From UBA668 sp041394605 (lineage in GTDB: Bacteria; Actinomycetota; Acidimicrobiia; Acidimicrobiales; Ilumatobacteraceae): 64,000 nucleotides of DNA. Positions 20,221-28,766 of the stretch are shown here, piece by piece. The notes beneath the pieces are model-generated. The model did no database searches. It saw only the letters and a program-made list of their open reading frames with translations, and was not told where the DNA came from. Position numbers and translations under genes: made by a program. Position 1 is the stretch's first letter, and each line of letters opens with the position of its first letter. The stretch spans positions 62,001-126,000 of the forward strand of contig JAWKHX010000010.1 in assembly GCA_041394605.1 (NCBI GenBank). The letters are read 5' to 3'.

Positions 20221-21888
20221 TCAGCAGCTGGCGGGACGGTGGAGTGTGAACGAGGTGGTGTCGGTGGCGGTGCCGCCCGGGCCGTCGGCGCGGACGGTGA
20301 CCGTGACGGTGGAGGCGTCGGGCATCGTGCCAGAGCCTGCCAGAGGACCGCCCGCCGCCGCCCACTGGCCGCCACCCTGGTGGGTCAGCGTGAGCGTCTG
20401 CGACTGCCCGTTCGAGAATTGCAGCTTGGCCGTCACCGCGGTCACCTCGCCGGTGGTGCGAGCCTTCACGGTGAACGTCGTCGGGCGCGCGGGGCACGCG
20501 TTGGCAGCGGTGGCATCCACGTCGCCCGGCGTGACGGTGGCGTCCACCTGGGGCGGCCCGACGGTGGTGGCGGGCGTGGTGGTGGGGCAGGGCGGCGGCC
20601 GGTGCACGGTCAGTGTTGCGGTGGTGGTGGCATCCGTGCCGTCCTCGAAGACCGCCTTGGCCTCCACGGTGAGCGTGTTGATGTCGGGCATGGTGCCGGT
20701 GGCGTCGATCGGGCCGATCGTGGCGGTCCAGCGACGGTCGCCGACCCGGCTGACCGGCCACGAGGTGAGGGTGCCGCTGGGCGTGCGGGTGCGGACCTCC
20801 GCTGCCGCGGTGTCCGCCGATGCGGCGAGGTCCACCGTGACGGTGGTGGGGCGGGTGGGGCAGGCACCGGCGGCCGTGGCGTCCACATCGGTGCCCGCCA
20901 GCGTCAGCCGCACCCCACCGGCACCGGTGCCGTCGCCGTCGTCGCACTGGACCGGGCGGTGCACCGTGATCGTGGTGGTCGCGGTCACGACGGCGCCGCG
21001 GGCGGTGACGGCGGTGACGGTCGCGGGGACACTGCTGGTGGACGGCATCGAGGCCCACGCGTCGATCCCGAACGTGGTCTGCCAGGCTTCGGTACCAGCG
21101 CCGGCGGGCGACAGTGCCCGGCCGAGGGTGGTGCCGTTCGGCAGCGTGAGCGCTGCCTCCACCGCCAGGGCGCCGCCTCCTGCGTTGGCTGCCAGCCGCA
21201 CGGTGGCCGGCAGTCCGCTGCAATCCGCGGCGGTCCGCGCCGCGATCGCACCGTCGGCCGGTTCGGTGCGCAGGCGCAGCTCGGGGGATCGTGTGGCGCG
21301 GTCGCGCCGGTCGGTGACGCCGGTGCCACACCGCTCCGGCGCACGCACGGCGATGGACGTGGTGGCGGACAGGGTGGAGCTGTCCAGCCGGTGGGCCACC
21401 ACCTTCATGTCCAGCGTGTGGTCGTTGGACTGCCGGGTGGCGGTGAAGGGGCCGATGATGCCCTGCCAGGCGCCGTCGTCGTCCACCTGCAGTTCGACGG
21501 TCGTGGTGGTGCCGTTGCCCTTGCGCAGCGTCACGTCGGCCGCCTGCACGCCCTCCAGCGCCGGCAGGGTGATGACGGTCACAGCCGGTTCGGCGGGGCT
21601 GCACACGTCGGCCTCGTCCACCCCGTCCGGCAAGGTCATCCAGATCTCGGTGCCCTGCACCGTCACGGTGAAGTCACCCATGCCGCCGTCGCCATCCGGG
21701 GCCGTGCCGTCGAGCACCGTGGCTGCCGCCGGGGCGGTGGTGCCGGGGCTGCTGCCGGCCGTCCCCTCCACCGACGCCCCGTCGCCCCCGCAGGCGCCGG
21801 TCAACACGGTGACGGCGGCGGCCAGCCCGGCGCGGCCACGCCGCCTGCATCGGCCCGGCCGCGCCGGTGCCCGTCGTTCGCTCTGCAT
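20221..21888 (-). CDS. Lipoprotein with four tandem Ig-like repeats
   Basis: A 555-residue secreted lipoprotein (signal peptide ends at TVLTGAC). After a short acidic linker come four repeats of about 110-125 residues. Each ends in a strand with a Pro-x-x-Cys: RAPERC, HRPVQC, HRPPPC and HRPASC (the very C-terminus). Internal repeat signatures are CPTRPTTVTV and CPARPTTFTV near the start, and GPIDATGTMPDINTLTV and GPLAGSGTMPDASTVTV later. One cysteine at each end suggests one disulfide per beta-sandwich. No enzymatic motif. GAGG precedes the ATG. It is the first gene of an operon with the GDPD-like lipoprotein, suggesting a joint cell-surface role. Confidence 0.75.
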   Translation of the reverse strand: MQSERRAPARPGRCRRRGRAGLAAAVTVLTGACGGDGASVEGTAGSSPGTTAPAAATVLDGTAPDGDGGMGDFTVTVQGTEIWMTLPDGVDEADVCSPAEPAVTVITLPALEGVQAADVTLRKGNGTTTTVELQVDDDGAWQGIIGPFTATRQSNDHTLDMKVVAHRLDSSTLSATTSIAVRAPERCGTGVTDRRDRATRSPELRLRTEPADGAIAARTAADCSGLPATVRLAANAGGGALAVEAALTLPNGTTLGRALSPAGAGTEAWQTTFGIDAWASMPSTSSVPATVTAVTARGAVVTATTTITVHRPVQCDDGDGTGAGGVRLTLAGTDVDATAAGACPTRPTTVTVDLAASADTAAAEVRTRTPSGTLTSWPVSRVGDRRWTATIGPIDATGTMPDINTLTVEAKAVFEDGTDATTTATLTVHRPPPCPTTTPATTVGPPQVDATVTPGDVDATAANACPARPTTFTVKARTTGEVTAVTAKLQFSNGQSQTLTLTHQGGGQWAAAGGPLAGSGTMPDASTVTVTVRADGPGGTATDTTSFTLHRPASC

Positions 21889-21908
21889 CCTCGTACCCCG
21901 CTGCCTGC

Positions 21909-22826
21909 CTACTGCGTGTGGCCAGCCAGTTTCGCGTACTCCACGGCGATGGCGGCAGCGGTGGCGGCGTTGTTGCGCACGAGTGCGAGGTTGGCGGCGA
22001 GGCTGCGGCCACCGGTGCGTTCCCGCACCCGCTGGAGGAGGAAGGGGGTGACGTCCTGCCCGGTGATGCCGTCACGCTCCAGGTCGGCCAGCGCCTCGTC
22101 GATGACGCCGGCGATCTCCTCGGCGGGTACCTCGTGCTCCGCGGGGATTGGGTTGGCCACGCTGACGCCCGAGCCCAGGCCCAGTTCGTTCCACGCCGCG
22201 TGCAGCATGCGGGCGATGGCGGCCGGGCCGTCCAACCGGCGGGGCGCGGGCAGGCCGCTGGTGCGGCTGAAGAACGACGGGAAGTCGTCGCTGCCGTTGA
22301 CCACCACGGGGACACCCAACGTCTCCAGGTGCTCCAACGTGAGGCGGATGTCCAGGATGCTCTTCACACCGGCAGACACCACGGCCACCGGGGTGACGGC
22401 CATCTCGGTGAGGTCGGCGGAGATGTCCATGGTGGTGGCGGCGCCGCGGTGCACCCCGCCGATGCCCCCGGTGGCGAACACCCGGATGCCGGCCATCGAC
22501 GCCAGCTTCATGGTGGCGGCCACGGTGGTGGCGCCGGTGGCCCCGGCGGCCAGCAGCCAGGGCAGGTCGCGGGTGGTGGCCTTGTGGACCCCGCCCACCG
22601 TGGCCAGGTGGTGCAGTTGCTCGGGGCTGAGGCCCACCAGGCAGCGCCCGTCGATGACGGCGACGGTGGCCGGTACGGCACCTCCCGCCCGCACGATGCC
22701 CTCCACCTCGCGGGCCATGGCCTCGTTCTCCGGGTACGGCATGCCGTGGCTGATGATGGTGCTCTCGAGCGCCACGACGGGCCGCCCCGCAGCCAGCGCC
22801 TCGGCGACTTCAGGATGGACGGTCAC
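21909..22826 (-). CDS. psuG: Pseudouridine-5'-phosphate glycosidase
   Basis: A 305-residue enzyme splitting pseudouridine 5'-phosphate into uracil and ribose 5-phosphate. Family signatures are VALESTIISHGMPYPEN near the start, the catalytic Lys region VHKATTRDLP, GIRVFATGGIGGVHRG, and the metal-site segment VVSAGVKSILDI. Two GTG starts are possible: 22826, with GGGAGG at ribosome-binding distance, and 22835 (VRAVTV), which has leaderless spacing from CAGACT. The pseudouridine kinase partner (psuK) is not next to it. The 3' end of the phosphodiesterase gene overlaps its start. Confidence 0.93.
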   Translation of the reverse strand: MTVHPEVAEALAAGRPVVALESTIISHGMPYPENEAMAREVEGIVRAGGAVPATVAVIDGRCLVGLSPEQLHHLATVGGVHKATTRDLPWLLAAGATGATTVAATMKLASMAGIRVFATGGIGGVHRGAATTMDISADLTEMAVTPVAVVSAGVKSILDIRLTLEHLETLGVPVVVNGSDDFPSFFSRTSGLPAPRRLDGPAAIARMLHAAWNELGLGSGVSVANPIPAEHEVPAEEIAGVIDEALADLERDGITGQDVTPFLLQRVRERTGGRSLAANLALVRNNAATAAAIAVEYAKLAGHTQ

Positions 22827-24826
22827 GGCACGCACCCTCCCAGTCTGCCGGGTTGGAGGGTTTCGTGTCCGCCTCCGAGCCGGAAACCCTCCGACTCGTA
22901 CAGGTGGGCGCGGAGGTCGAGGGCGAGGTTGGTGCCGTCGAGGAGGAGGTGGCGGGCGTTGAAGCCGTCGGCCCGCACCGAGACGGCGATGGCCGACGAC
23001 GCGATGTCGTTGGGGGTGGGGAAGGCGAACAGCCCGTTGGCATCGGTACGACCGCGGGCCAACAGTGTGGGCGTGCCAGCGGGCTCGTGCGTCTCCACGA
23101 TCACCTCGGCCCCCTCCACTGGCGGCCGCGAGCCGTCGGGCAGGGCGTCCAGTTCGGCCACCGCCACCCGGCCGGTGCGGCCGTCGGGCTTGCGCTCCAC
23201 CTCCACCGCCACGTCCAGCAGCCACACCAGCGGCTCGGCCACCACCGCAGCCATGCCGGCGCGGCTGACGTGCGCCGCCGTGTTGGCCTTCAACTCCACC
23301 ATCTGCGGCGCCATGCCGTGATCGGCGGTGACCACGAACAGGGTCTCGTCGAACAAGCCGCGCTCGTCCAGCGCGGCCAGCACCCGGCCGATGCGCACGT
23401 CCGTCTCCGTCAACGCGTCGGCTAGGCCGTCGCTGTGCGGGCCGTAGTCGTGCCCGGCGCCGTCGGTGACCGCCAGCTCGTGGTACACGAAGCGGGGCGG
23501 CGGCAGGTCGTCGCGGCCCAGCAGCTCCACCACCTGGGCCACGCCACGGGTGTCCAGCAGGCTCTCGCTGGCCACGGCCGGGTGCTCGGCGGCGAAGCGC
23601 GGGGTCATGTCGGCGGCGAAGTCGGCGGTGAGCGCCTTCACCGTGGCGCGGTCGCACAGGTTGCGACCCTCGAGCACGGCGTGTCTGGCGGAACGGCCGA
23701 ACGGGGCGTGGATGGCTGCCGTCATGCACTCCGGATCCACGCGGTGGAACGCTTCGGACAGGCTCTCCACGGCGGTGGAGGCGAACCGCTCGGTGCCGAT
23801 CTGCAGCCCCTGCGGCGACACGGTCTCGCGGTCGGAGCGAACGTAGTAGCTGGGGTTGACGACGTCGTGGTGCCCGCCCCAGGTGCCGGTGCCGATGGCG
23901 GTGTGGCTGGGCCAGGTGATGGAGGGGAAGTTGACGATCGAACCACCCTCGACGTCGGCTGCCTGGGCGAGCAGGCGGCGGAGGTTTGGCAGGCCGTGGG
24001 GGTCTCGCTCCAGCCGGTCCTGCAACTCGGTCTGGTGCAGGCCGTCGCAGAGGAACACGTACAGCCGGGTCGGCTGCGGGCCGTCCGCGTCGAGGACCTC
24101 GTGCACTGCCCGGCCGTCCTGACGGGCGAGGTAGACGTCCGGGGCGACGCCGCGCTCGCTCGCCACCCGGCCGGTGGCGTCGGCGCCGTCGACCTGGGGG
24201 AAGCCCAGTGCGGCGAGGCATGTGGGCGCGATGTCCACGGAACGGACGGCCAGCGGGTGGCGCCCCCGTTGCACCCCAGGCCCGCTGAACCACAGTGGGG
24301 CCCGCGCCTGGCGGACGTGCAGCGACCCGTGGGTGCCGGGCTGCGCACCGCTGGCCCAGTCCTTCGGTGAGACCGCCAGGTCCGGCGCGTTGGGGCTGTC
24401 GAACAGCTGGGCGACGCGCTCGTAGCCGAAGGGGTAGCTCTGGTGCTCCGGGGCGATGAACCGCCGGGCAGGGTCGCCGGCATCGAACCCGCTGGCCGCG
24501 GCGGCAGCACGCTCGGCGTCGATGGTGGCCAGCGCCAGAGGGTCCTGGTTGGCGATCGGGTTCTGGCCCACGACCTCCAGCACCTCGAAGTCCAGCACTC
24601 CGTCGTCGTCCACGAGGCGGCGGAAGCGCACCATGCCCCGTTCCGACCAGACCTCGTACGCGCCGTCGTCGGCACCGTTCAGCCCTTCCCGCCAGGTGAG
24701 CACGAGGTCCACCTGCGGACCCACCACGGCGTCGGTGAGGAGGGCGGCGATCGCCCGGTTGCCGCTTTCCTCCTGATGGTGGTCCAGCCCCTGGCCACCT
24801 CTCCGTTCCGGCCCGTGCACGCGCAT
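22823..24826 (-). CDS. Alkaline-phosphatase-superfamily phosphodiesterase
   Basis: A 667-residue predicted cytoplasmic metal-dependent phosphodiesterase or nucleotide pyrophosphatase. The metal and nucleophile motifs are YVFLCDGLHQTEL, FPSITWPSHTAIGTG, TDGAGHDYGPHSDG and VTADHGM. The N-terminal third (SPNAPDLAV, PGTHGSL, VDIAPTCLAALGFP) looks like the part that normally follows the ADHG motif, so the segment order seems permuted. The last 20 or so residues (from YESEGFRLGG) are coded by palindromic repeat copy B, and the stop lies inside the psuG start region. The ATG at 24826 has TACTGT 7 bases upstream. No signal peptide. Confidence 0.85.
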   Translation of the reverse strand: MRVHGPERRGGQGLDHHQEESGNRAIAALLTDAVVGPQVDLVLTWREGLNGADDGAYEVWSERGMVRFRRLVDDDGVLDFEVLEVVGQNPIANQDPLALATIDAERAAAAASGFDAGDPARRFIAPEHQSYPFGYERVAQLFDSPNAPDLAVSPKDWASGAQPGTHGSLHVRQARAPLWFSGPGVQRGRHPLAVRSVDIAPTCLAALGFPQVDGADATGRVASERGVAPDVYLARQDGRAVHEVLDADGPQPTRLYVFLCDGLHQTELQDRLERDPHGLPNLRRLLAQAADVEGGSIVNFPSITWPSHTAIGTGTWGGHHDVVNPSYYVRSDRETVSPQGLQIGTERFASTAVESLSEAFHRVDPECMTAAIHAPFGRSARHAVLEGRNLCDRATVKALTADFAADMTPRFAAEHPAVASESLLDTRGVAQVVELLGRDDLPPPRFVYHELAVTDGAGHDYGPHSDGLADALTETDVRIGRVLAALDERGLFDETLFVVTADHGMAPQMVELKANTAAHVSRAGMAAVVAEPLVWLLDVAVEVERKPDGRTGRVAVAELDALPDGSRPPVEGAEVIVETHEPAGTPTLLARGRTDANGLFAFPTPNDIASSAIAVSVRADGFNARHLLLDGTNLALDLRAHLYESEGFRLGGGHETLQPGRLGGCVP
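22852..22895. repeat. Palindromic repeat, copy B (inside the 3' end of the phosphodiesterase gene)
   Basis: Arms GTTGGAGGGTTTC (22852-22864) and GAAACCCTCCGAC (22883-22895), 13 bp with one G-U, loop 18 bases. The same arms as copy A, but here read through as protein. Confidence 0.7.
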
Positions 24827-24839
24827 GGGGCGGACAGTA
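24827..24839 (-). promoter_or_regulatory. -10 box TACTGT, leaderless spacing
   Basis: TACTGT on the minus strand (24839-24834), 7 bases before the ATG at 24826 of the phosphodiesterase. Confidence 0.55.
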
Positions 24840-24861
24840 CCGCCCCGGCCCGGGCGGTAGT

Positions 24862-25302
24862 TCAGCGGGCGCCCCAGGCGAACGTCTGCTTGAACAGCTT
24901 CAGGCAGACGAACGCCTCGGCCTCCACCACGTCGTCCCGGCTGCGCAGGCGGGACAGCAGCCGGAGCAGCTCCTCGTCGTCGTCGGCCACCACCTCGAAC
25001 ATCAGGTCGTAGCGGCCGGTGGTGGCCACCAGGTACTCGACCTCGTCCAGCGCAGCGAGCGCCGCGGCGGTCTCCTCCGCGTCGCCGCGTACCCGCGCAC
25101 CGACCATCGCCACCCGGCGGACGCCCACGGAGAGCGGGTCGGTGACGGCGACGATCTGCATCACCCCACCGTCGGTCAGCCGCTGCACCCGCTGCCGGAT
25201 GGCGCCCTCGGTCAGGCCGACCTCGGCGGCGATGCGGGTGAACGGCATCCGCCCGTCGGCCTGGAGCAGTTCGATGATGGTGCGGTCGATGTCGTCGATC
25301 AT
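24862..25302 (-). CDS. Lrp/AsnC-family transcriptional regulator
   Basis: A 146-residue regulator. The N-terminal winged helix-turn-helix is IDRTIIELLQADGRMPFTRIAAEVGLTEGAIRQRV; the C-terminal RAM (ligand-sensing) domain includes VATTGRYDLMFEVVADDDEELL. Such proteins form octamers and respond to amino acids. It overlaps the aminotransferase stop by ATGA and is therefore co-translated with it, so it probably controls that gene and senses its substrate. A repeated TCGTAG/CTACGA element upstream of the aminotransferase is a candidate site. Confidence 0.9.
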   Translation of the reverse strand: MIDDIDRTIIELLQADGRMPFTRIAAEVGLTEGAIRQRVQRLTDGGVMQIVAVTDPLSVGVRRVAMVGARVRGDAEETAAALAALDEVEYLVATTGRYDLMFEVVADDDEELLRLLSRLRSRDDVVEAEAFVCLKLFKQTFAWGAR

Positions 25303-26666
25303 GCGCGGCGGGCGAACTGGTCGCCGACCTCCGTCAGCACGCGGCGCAGCACGGACTCGATGAACACGAACTCCTCCTCGCCGGCGATCAGCGGCGGCGA
25401 CAGGGTGATGACGGGCTCGCCGCGGTCGTCCGCCCGGCAGATCAGCCCGGCGTCGTACAGCCGGGGCGACAGTTCGCCGCGCAGCAGCCAGTCCGCCTGC
25501 TCCTGGGTGAACATGCCGCGGGTGGCCTTGTCCGGCACCAGTTCGATGGCCAGGAAGTAGCCGTCGCCGCGCACGTCGCCGACCAGTGGCAGGTCCAGCA
25601 GCCCCTCGATCAGCGACTTGAACCGGCCCTCGTTGGCCCGCACGTGACCGCAGATGTCCTCGCGCTCGAACACGTCCAGGTTGGCGTTGGCGACCGCGCA
25701 GCTCAACGGGTGGGCGCCGAACGTCTGGCCCTGGAGGAACACGTTGGCGTCGGCGAGGAAGGGCTCCGCCAGGCGATCGCTGAGCAGCATCCCGCCGAGG
25801 GGGGAGTAGCCGCTGGTGACGCCCTTGGCGAACGTGATGATGTCCGGCTGGTAGCCGTAGCGGATGCTGCCGAACATCTCGCCGAAGCGGCCGAACGCGG
25901 CGATGACCTCGTCGCTGACCAGCAGCACGTCGTATTCGTCGCAGATCTCGCGGACCCGCTGCCAGTAGCCGTCCGGCGGGGTGAACGCCCCGCCGGTGTT
26001 CTGCACCGGCTCCATGAACACGGCGGCCACGGTGTCCGGGCCCTCCATCTCGATGCGCATCGCCAGGTCGTCGGCGCAGCGCAGGGTGCAGGCGCCGAGG
26101 TTCATGCAATCGTTGCAGCGGTAGCGGTACGGCGTCTGGACCTTGATGGCGCCGGGGACCAGCGGCTCGAAGGGGGCCTTGATCGAGGGCACCCCGGTGA
26201 GGCTGAGGGCCCCCATCGAGGTGCCGTGGTAGGCCAGGTAGCGGCTGACGACCTTGTGCTTCATCGGCCGGCCCTGCAGCTTCCAGTACTGGCGGGCGAA
26301 CTTGATCGCGCTCTCCACCGCGTCGCCGCCGCTGGGGGTGAAGAAGACCCGGTTCAGGTCGCCCGGCGCGTACTCCGCCAGGCGGTGGGCGAGCGTGGCG
26401 GCCGGCTCGTGGGCGAAGCTCCACACCGGGAAGTAGGCCAGGGTCTCGGCCTGGGCGCGGGCGGCCTCCGCCAACTCGGCGCGGCCGTGGCCGACCTGCA
26501 CGGTGAACAGGCCGGACAGGCCGTCGAGGTAGCGCTTGCCGTGGGCGTCCTCCACGTAGCAGCCCTCACCGCGGGTGATGACGGGGACCTCGTGGGCGGC
26601 GTACGCCCCCAGCTTGGTGAAGTGCATCCAGAGATGGCGGGCGGCGAGTTCGGAGGTTGTGGGCAT
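25299..26666 (-). CDS. Class III (omega) aminotransferase
   Basis: A 455-residue pyridoxal-phosphate enzyme. The PLP lysine is in TFAKGVTSGYSPLGG, the Asp in LLVSDEVIAAFGR, and the phosphate-binding segment is FTPSGGDAVESAIKFAR. It resembles aspartate-aminotransferase-family omega-transaminases acting on beta-alanine, GABA or diamines; which one is unclear. An insertion with four cysteines, RCNDCMNLGACTLRC (about residue 190), recalls Cys-rich loops of some omega-transaminases. The ATG at 26666 is preceded by an unusual palindromic region. The stop overlaps the Lrp gene start. Confidence 0.9.
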   Translation of the reverse strand: MPTTSELAARHLWMHFTKLGAYAAHEVPVITRGEGCYVEDAHGKRYLDGLSGLFTVQVGHGRAELAEAARAQAETLAYFPVWSFAHEPAATLAHRLAEYAPGDLNRVFFTPSGGDAVESAIKFARQYWKLQGRPMKHKVVSRYLAYHGTSMGALSLTGVPSIKAPFEPLVPGAIKVQTPYRYRCNDCMNLGACTLRCADDLAMRIEMEGPDTVAAVFMEPVQNTGGAFTPPDGYWQRVREICDEYDVLLVSDEVIAAFGRFGEMFGSIRYGYQPDIITFAKGVTSGYSPLGGMLLSDRLAEPFLADANVFLQGQTFGAHPLSCAVANANLDVFEREDICGHVRANEGRFKSLIEGLLDLPLVGDVRGDGYFLAIELVPDKATRGMFTQEQADWLLRGELSPRLYDAGLICRADDRGEPVITLSPPLIAGEEEFVFIESVLRRVLTEVGDQFARRA

Positions 26667-26681
26667 GGCGGAATCCGATGT

Positions 26682-26709
26682 TCGTAGGCAACTGCTACGA
26701 GGATCGTAG
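26682..26709 (-). promoter_or_regulatory. Candidate Lrp operator: TCGTAG/CTACGA triple element
   Basis: TCGTAG (26682-26687), CTACGA (26695-26700) and TCGTAG (26704-26709) form two overlapping inverted repeats with 7- and 3-base spacers, 16-43 bases upstream of the aminotransferase ATG. The position and symmetry fit an operator for the co-translated Lrp-type regulator. Confidence 0.5.
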
Positions 26710-26825
26710 TCCGTCGGGCTAGCACGGCGGCCGACATTCCGAGGACAACGATCAGGCGGCGCGATGCAGGCATGGCCGCTTCCTTCCGGCCCGGCAGCGT
26801 ATCCGCCGGCGCGGCGCCGGTGGCC

Positions 26826-26838
26826 TAGCCTCACGGCC
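26826..26838 (+). promoter_or_regulatory. -10 box TAGCCT, leaderless spacing
   Basis: TAGCCT at 26826-26831, 7 bases before the ATG at 26839. Confidence 0.55.
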
Positions 26839-27615
26839 ATGCTGCTCGCCCACGAACTGCTCGGCCCTGCCGGCGCCCCTGAACTGGTGCTGGTCCACGG
26901 CATCACCGACAGCCACGAGATGTGGCGCCCGCTCCTGGCACCGCTCGCGGAGGCCCACCGGGTGCTGGCCGTCGACCTGCGCGGCCATGGCGCCAGCCCG
27001 GACGACGACGCCTACGACCCGTTGTCGTACGCCGCCGACGTGGTGGAGACCGTGCGCTCGGTGGAGTTCACCGACCCGCTGCTCGTCGGCCACTCGCTGG
27101 GTGGGGTGGTGGTCAGCGCCTACGCGGCCATCGCTCCGTGCCGCGGCGTGGTGAACATCGACCAGCCGTTGCGGCTGGCGGGGTTCAAGGACGGCCTGGT
27201 CCAGCTGGAGCCGATGCTGCGGGCCGACGACGCCACGTTCCAGGCGGCGATCACGATGATGTTCACGGCGATGAACGGCCCGCTGCCGGCCACGGAGCAG
27301 GCTCGGCTGGATGCCAACAAGCGGGCCGACCAGCAGGTGGTGCTGGGCACGTGGGCGTCCGTGTTCGAGAGCACGGCGGAGGAACTGGACGCCCAGGTGC
27401 AGGCCATCGGCGGCGCGGTGGACGTGCCCTATCTGGCGATCCACGGGCTGGACCCGGGCCCCGGGTACGCGGAGTGGCTGACGGCGCTGATCCCGTCGGC
27501 CACCTATGAGGAGTGGCCCGACCTCGGCCACTACCTGCACCTCGTCCACCCGGCGCGGTTCCTCGCCCGGTTGGCCGCATTCGAGGCGTCGCTGCCAGGA
27601 GGGCAGAGCGCGTGA
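26839..27615 (+). CDS. Alpha/beta hydrolase
   Basis: A 258-residue hydrolase. It starts MLLAHELLGPAGAPELVLVHGITDSHEMW, with the oxyanion HG; the nucleophile elbow is GHSLGG (Ser86), the acid is near IHGLDPGPGY, and the histidine is in DLGHYLHLVHP. No signal peptide. The ATG was chosen because of the TAGCCT box; upstream in-frame codons would add an unrelated tail. Its stop overlaps the GTG of the crotonase gene (GTGA), so the pair may act on the same CoA-ester or ester pathway. Confidence 0.85.
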   Translation: MLLAHELLGPAGAPELVLVHGITDSHEMWRPLLAPLAEAHRVLAVDLRGHGASPDDDAYDPLSYAADVVETVRSVEFTDPLLVGHSLGGVVVSAYAAIAPCRGVVNIDQPLRLAGFKDGLVQLEPMLRADDATFQAAITMMFTAMNGPLPATEQARLDANKRADQQVVLGTWASVFESTAEELDAQVQAIGGAVDVPYLAIHGLDPGPGYAEWLTALIPSATYEEWPDLGHYLHLVHPARFLARLAAFEASLPGGQSA

Positions 27616-28394
27616 CCGTCGTCGCGTCCGTCGACGGGCCCGTCGGCACCATCACGCTGGACCGGGCCGCCAAGCGCAACGCCGTGACCTACGGGATGTG
27701 GACGGGGCTGGAGGCGGCGTGCCAGACGATGGCGCGTGACGAGGCGGTGCGGGTGGTGGTGCTGCGTGGCGCCGGTGACCACTTCTGCGCCGGTGCCGAC
27801 ATCACCGAACTGCTGGCCGAACGGCCGGCCACCCAGCCGAGCTTCATGGACGTCAACATGGCCGCCGAGCACGCGCTGGCCAACCTGCCGAAACCGACGG
27901 TCGCCGTCGTCCAGGGGGACTGCATCGGGGGCGGGGCGGCGCTGGCGATCGACTGCGACCTGCGGATCGCGGTCGAGGGCTCCCGCTTCGGGATCACCCC
28001 GGCGAAGCTCGGCATCGTCTACCCGCCGGCGTCACTGGAGCGGGTCACCCGCCTGCTCGGGCCGGCGGCCAAGCGCCTCCTCTTCACCGGGGATCTGGTC
28101 GACGCCACGGAGGCCCGGCGGATCGGCCTGGTGGACGAGGTGTGGCCGGCGGGCGACGTGGAGGCGCGGGTGGAGGAGTTGTGCGCCACCCTGGCTGCCC
28201 GCTCCCTGCTCACCCAGGCCGCCACCAAGCAGATGGTGGGCGCGGTGCTGGAGCACGGCTCGGTGCCGTCGGCGATGGCCGATGCCTGGGCGCACGAGGT
28301 GGCGGTCAGCGGTGAGCTGGCCGAGGGCGTCGCGGCGTTCGGGGAGCGGCGGGCGCCGCAGTTCCCCTGGCGGCGGCCTCACGGCATGTCGTAG
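27612..28394 (+). CDS. Enoyl-CoA hydratase/isomerase family protein
   Basis: A 260-residue crotonase-fold enzyme. Oxyanion-hole parts are GDHFCAGADITEL and QGDCIGGGAALAIDCDLRIA; the second catalytic region, PAKLGIVYPPASLERVTRLLG, lacks a clear Glu pair, so isomerase or another crotonase activity is possible. The GTG overlaps the hydrolase stop. The last 5 codons overlap the 3' end of the convergent DUF6027-like gene by 16 bases. Confidence 0.87.
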   Translation: MTVVASVDGPVGTITLDRAAKRNAVTYGMWTGLEAACQTMARDEAVRVVVLRGAGDHFCAGADITELLAERPATQPSFMDVNMAAEHALANLPKPTVAVVQGDCIGGGAALAIDCDLRIAVEGSRFGITPAKLGIVYPPASLERVTRLLGPAAKRLLFTGDLVDATEARRIGLVDEVWPAGDVEARVEELCATLAARSLLTQAATKQMVGAVLEHGSVPSAMADAWAHEVAVSGELAEGVAAFGERRAPQFPWRRPHGMS

Positions 28395-28754
28395 ACCTCG
28401 GGGTGCGCCAGCGGGTGGTGCACCCAGGCGATCATCTGGCGCAGCTGATGGTACGCGGCCAGGCGGGCCGTGTCGTCGCCGGCGGCCTCGGCGTCCTCGC
28501 ACACCGCGGAGGCGGCGGGTGAAGGTCGGCCCCAGCTCCAGCAGGCCGCTGGCGCCCTCGCTGGCCCAACGGGCCAGCACCCAGCGGACCAGCGCGCCCT
28601 CGGGGACGTCCGTCGATTGCGACAGGCCGCGGATGGTCCGCATCGGATCCACCTTGGCGTAGAGGGCGACGTCGGCCTTGAGATTGGCGTCCTTGTCGTC
28701 GTCGGGCCACGGCCCGGTCCACGGTTCCAGCGTGACCACCGGGGTGTCGCTCAT
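28379..28754 (-). CDS. DUF6027-like small protein, frame interrupted by an indel
   Basis: About 125 residues once repaired. The first part, TPVVTLEPWTGPWPDDDKD to LVRWVLARWASEGASGLLELGP, and the last part, DTARLAAYHQLRQMIAWVHHPLAHPEVYDMP, are in different frames, joined near 28505 (one extra or two missing bases). Together they match a short actinobacterial family I recall as DUF6027; the function is unknown. The ATG has TAGGCT 6 bases upstream. The unrepaired frame would run on antisense to the crotonase gene, which is implausible. Confidence 0.65.
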
Positions 28755-28766
28755 GGGCCGAGCCTA
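28755..28766 (-). promoter_or_regulatory. -10 box TAGGCT, leaderless spacing
   Basis: TAGGCT on the minus strand (28766-28761), 6 bases before the ATG at 28754. It falls in the tail of the XRE-cupin gene. Confidence 0.5.
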
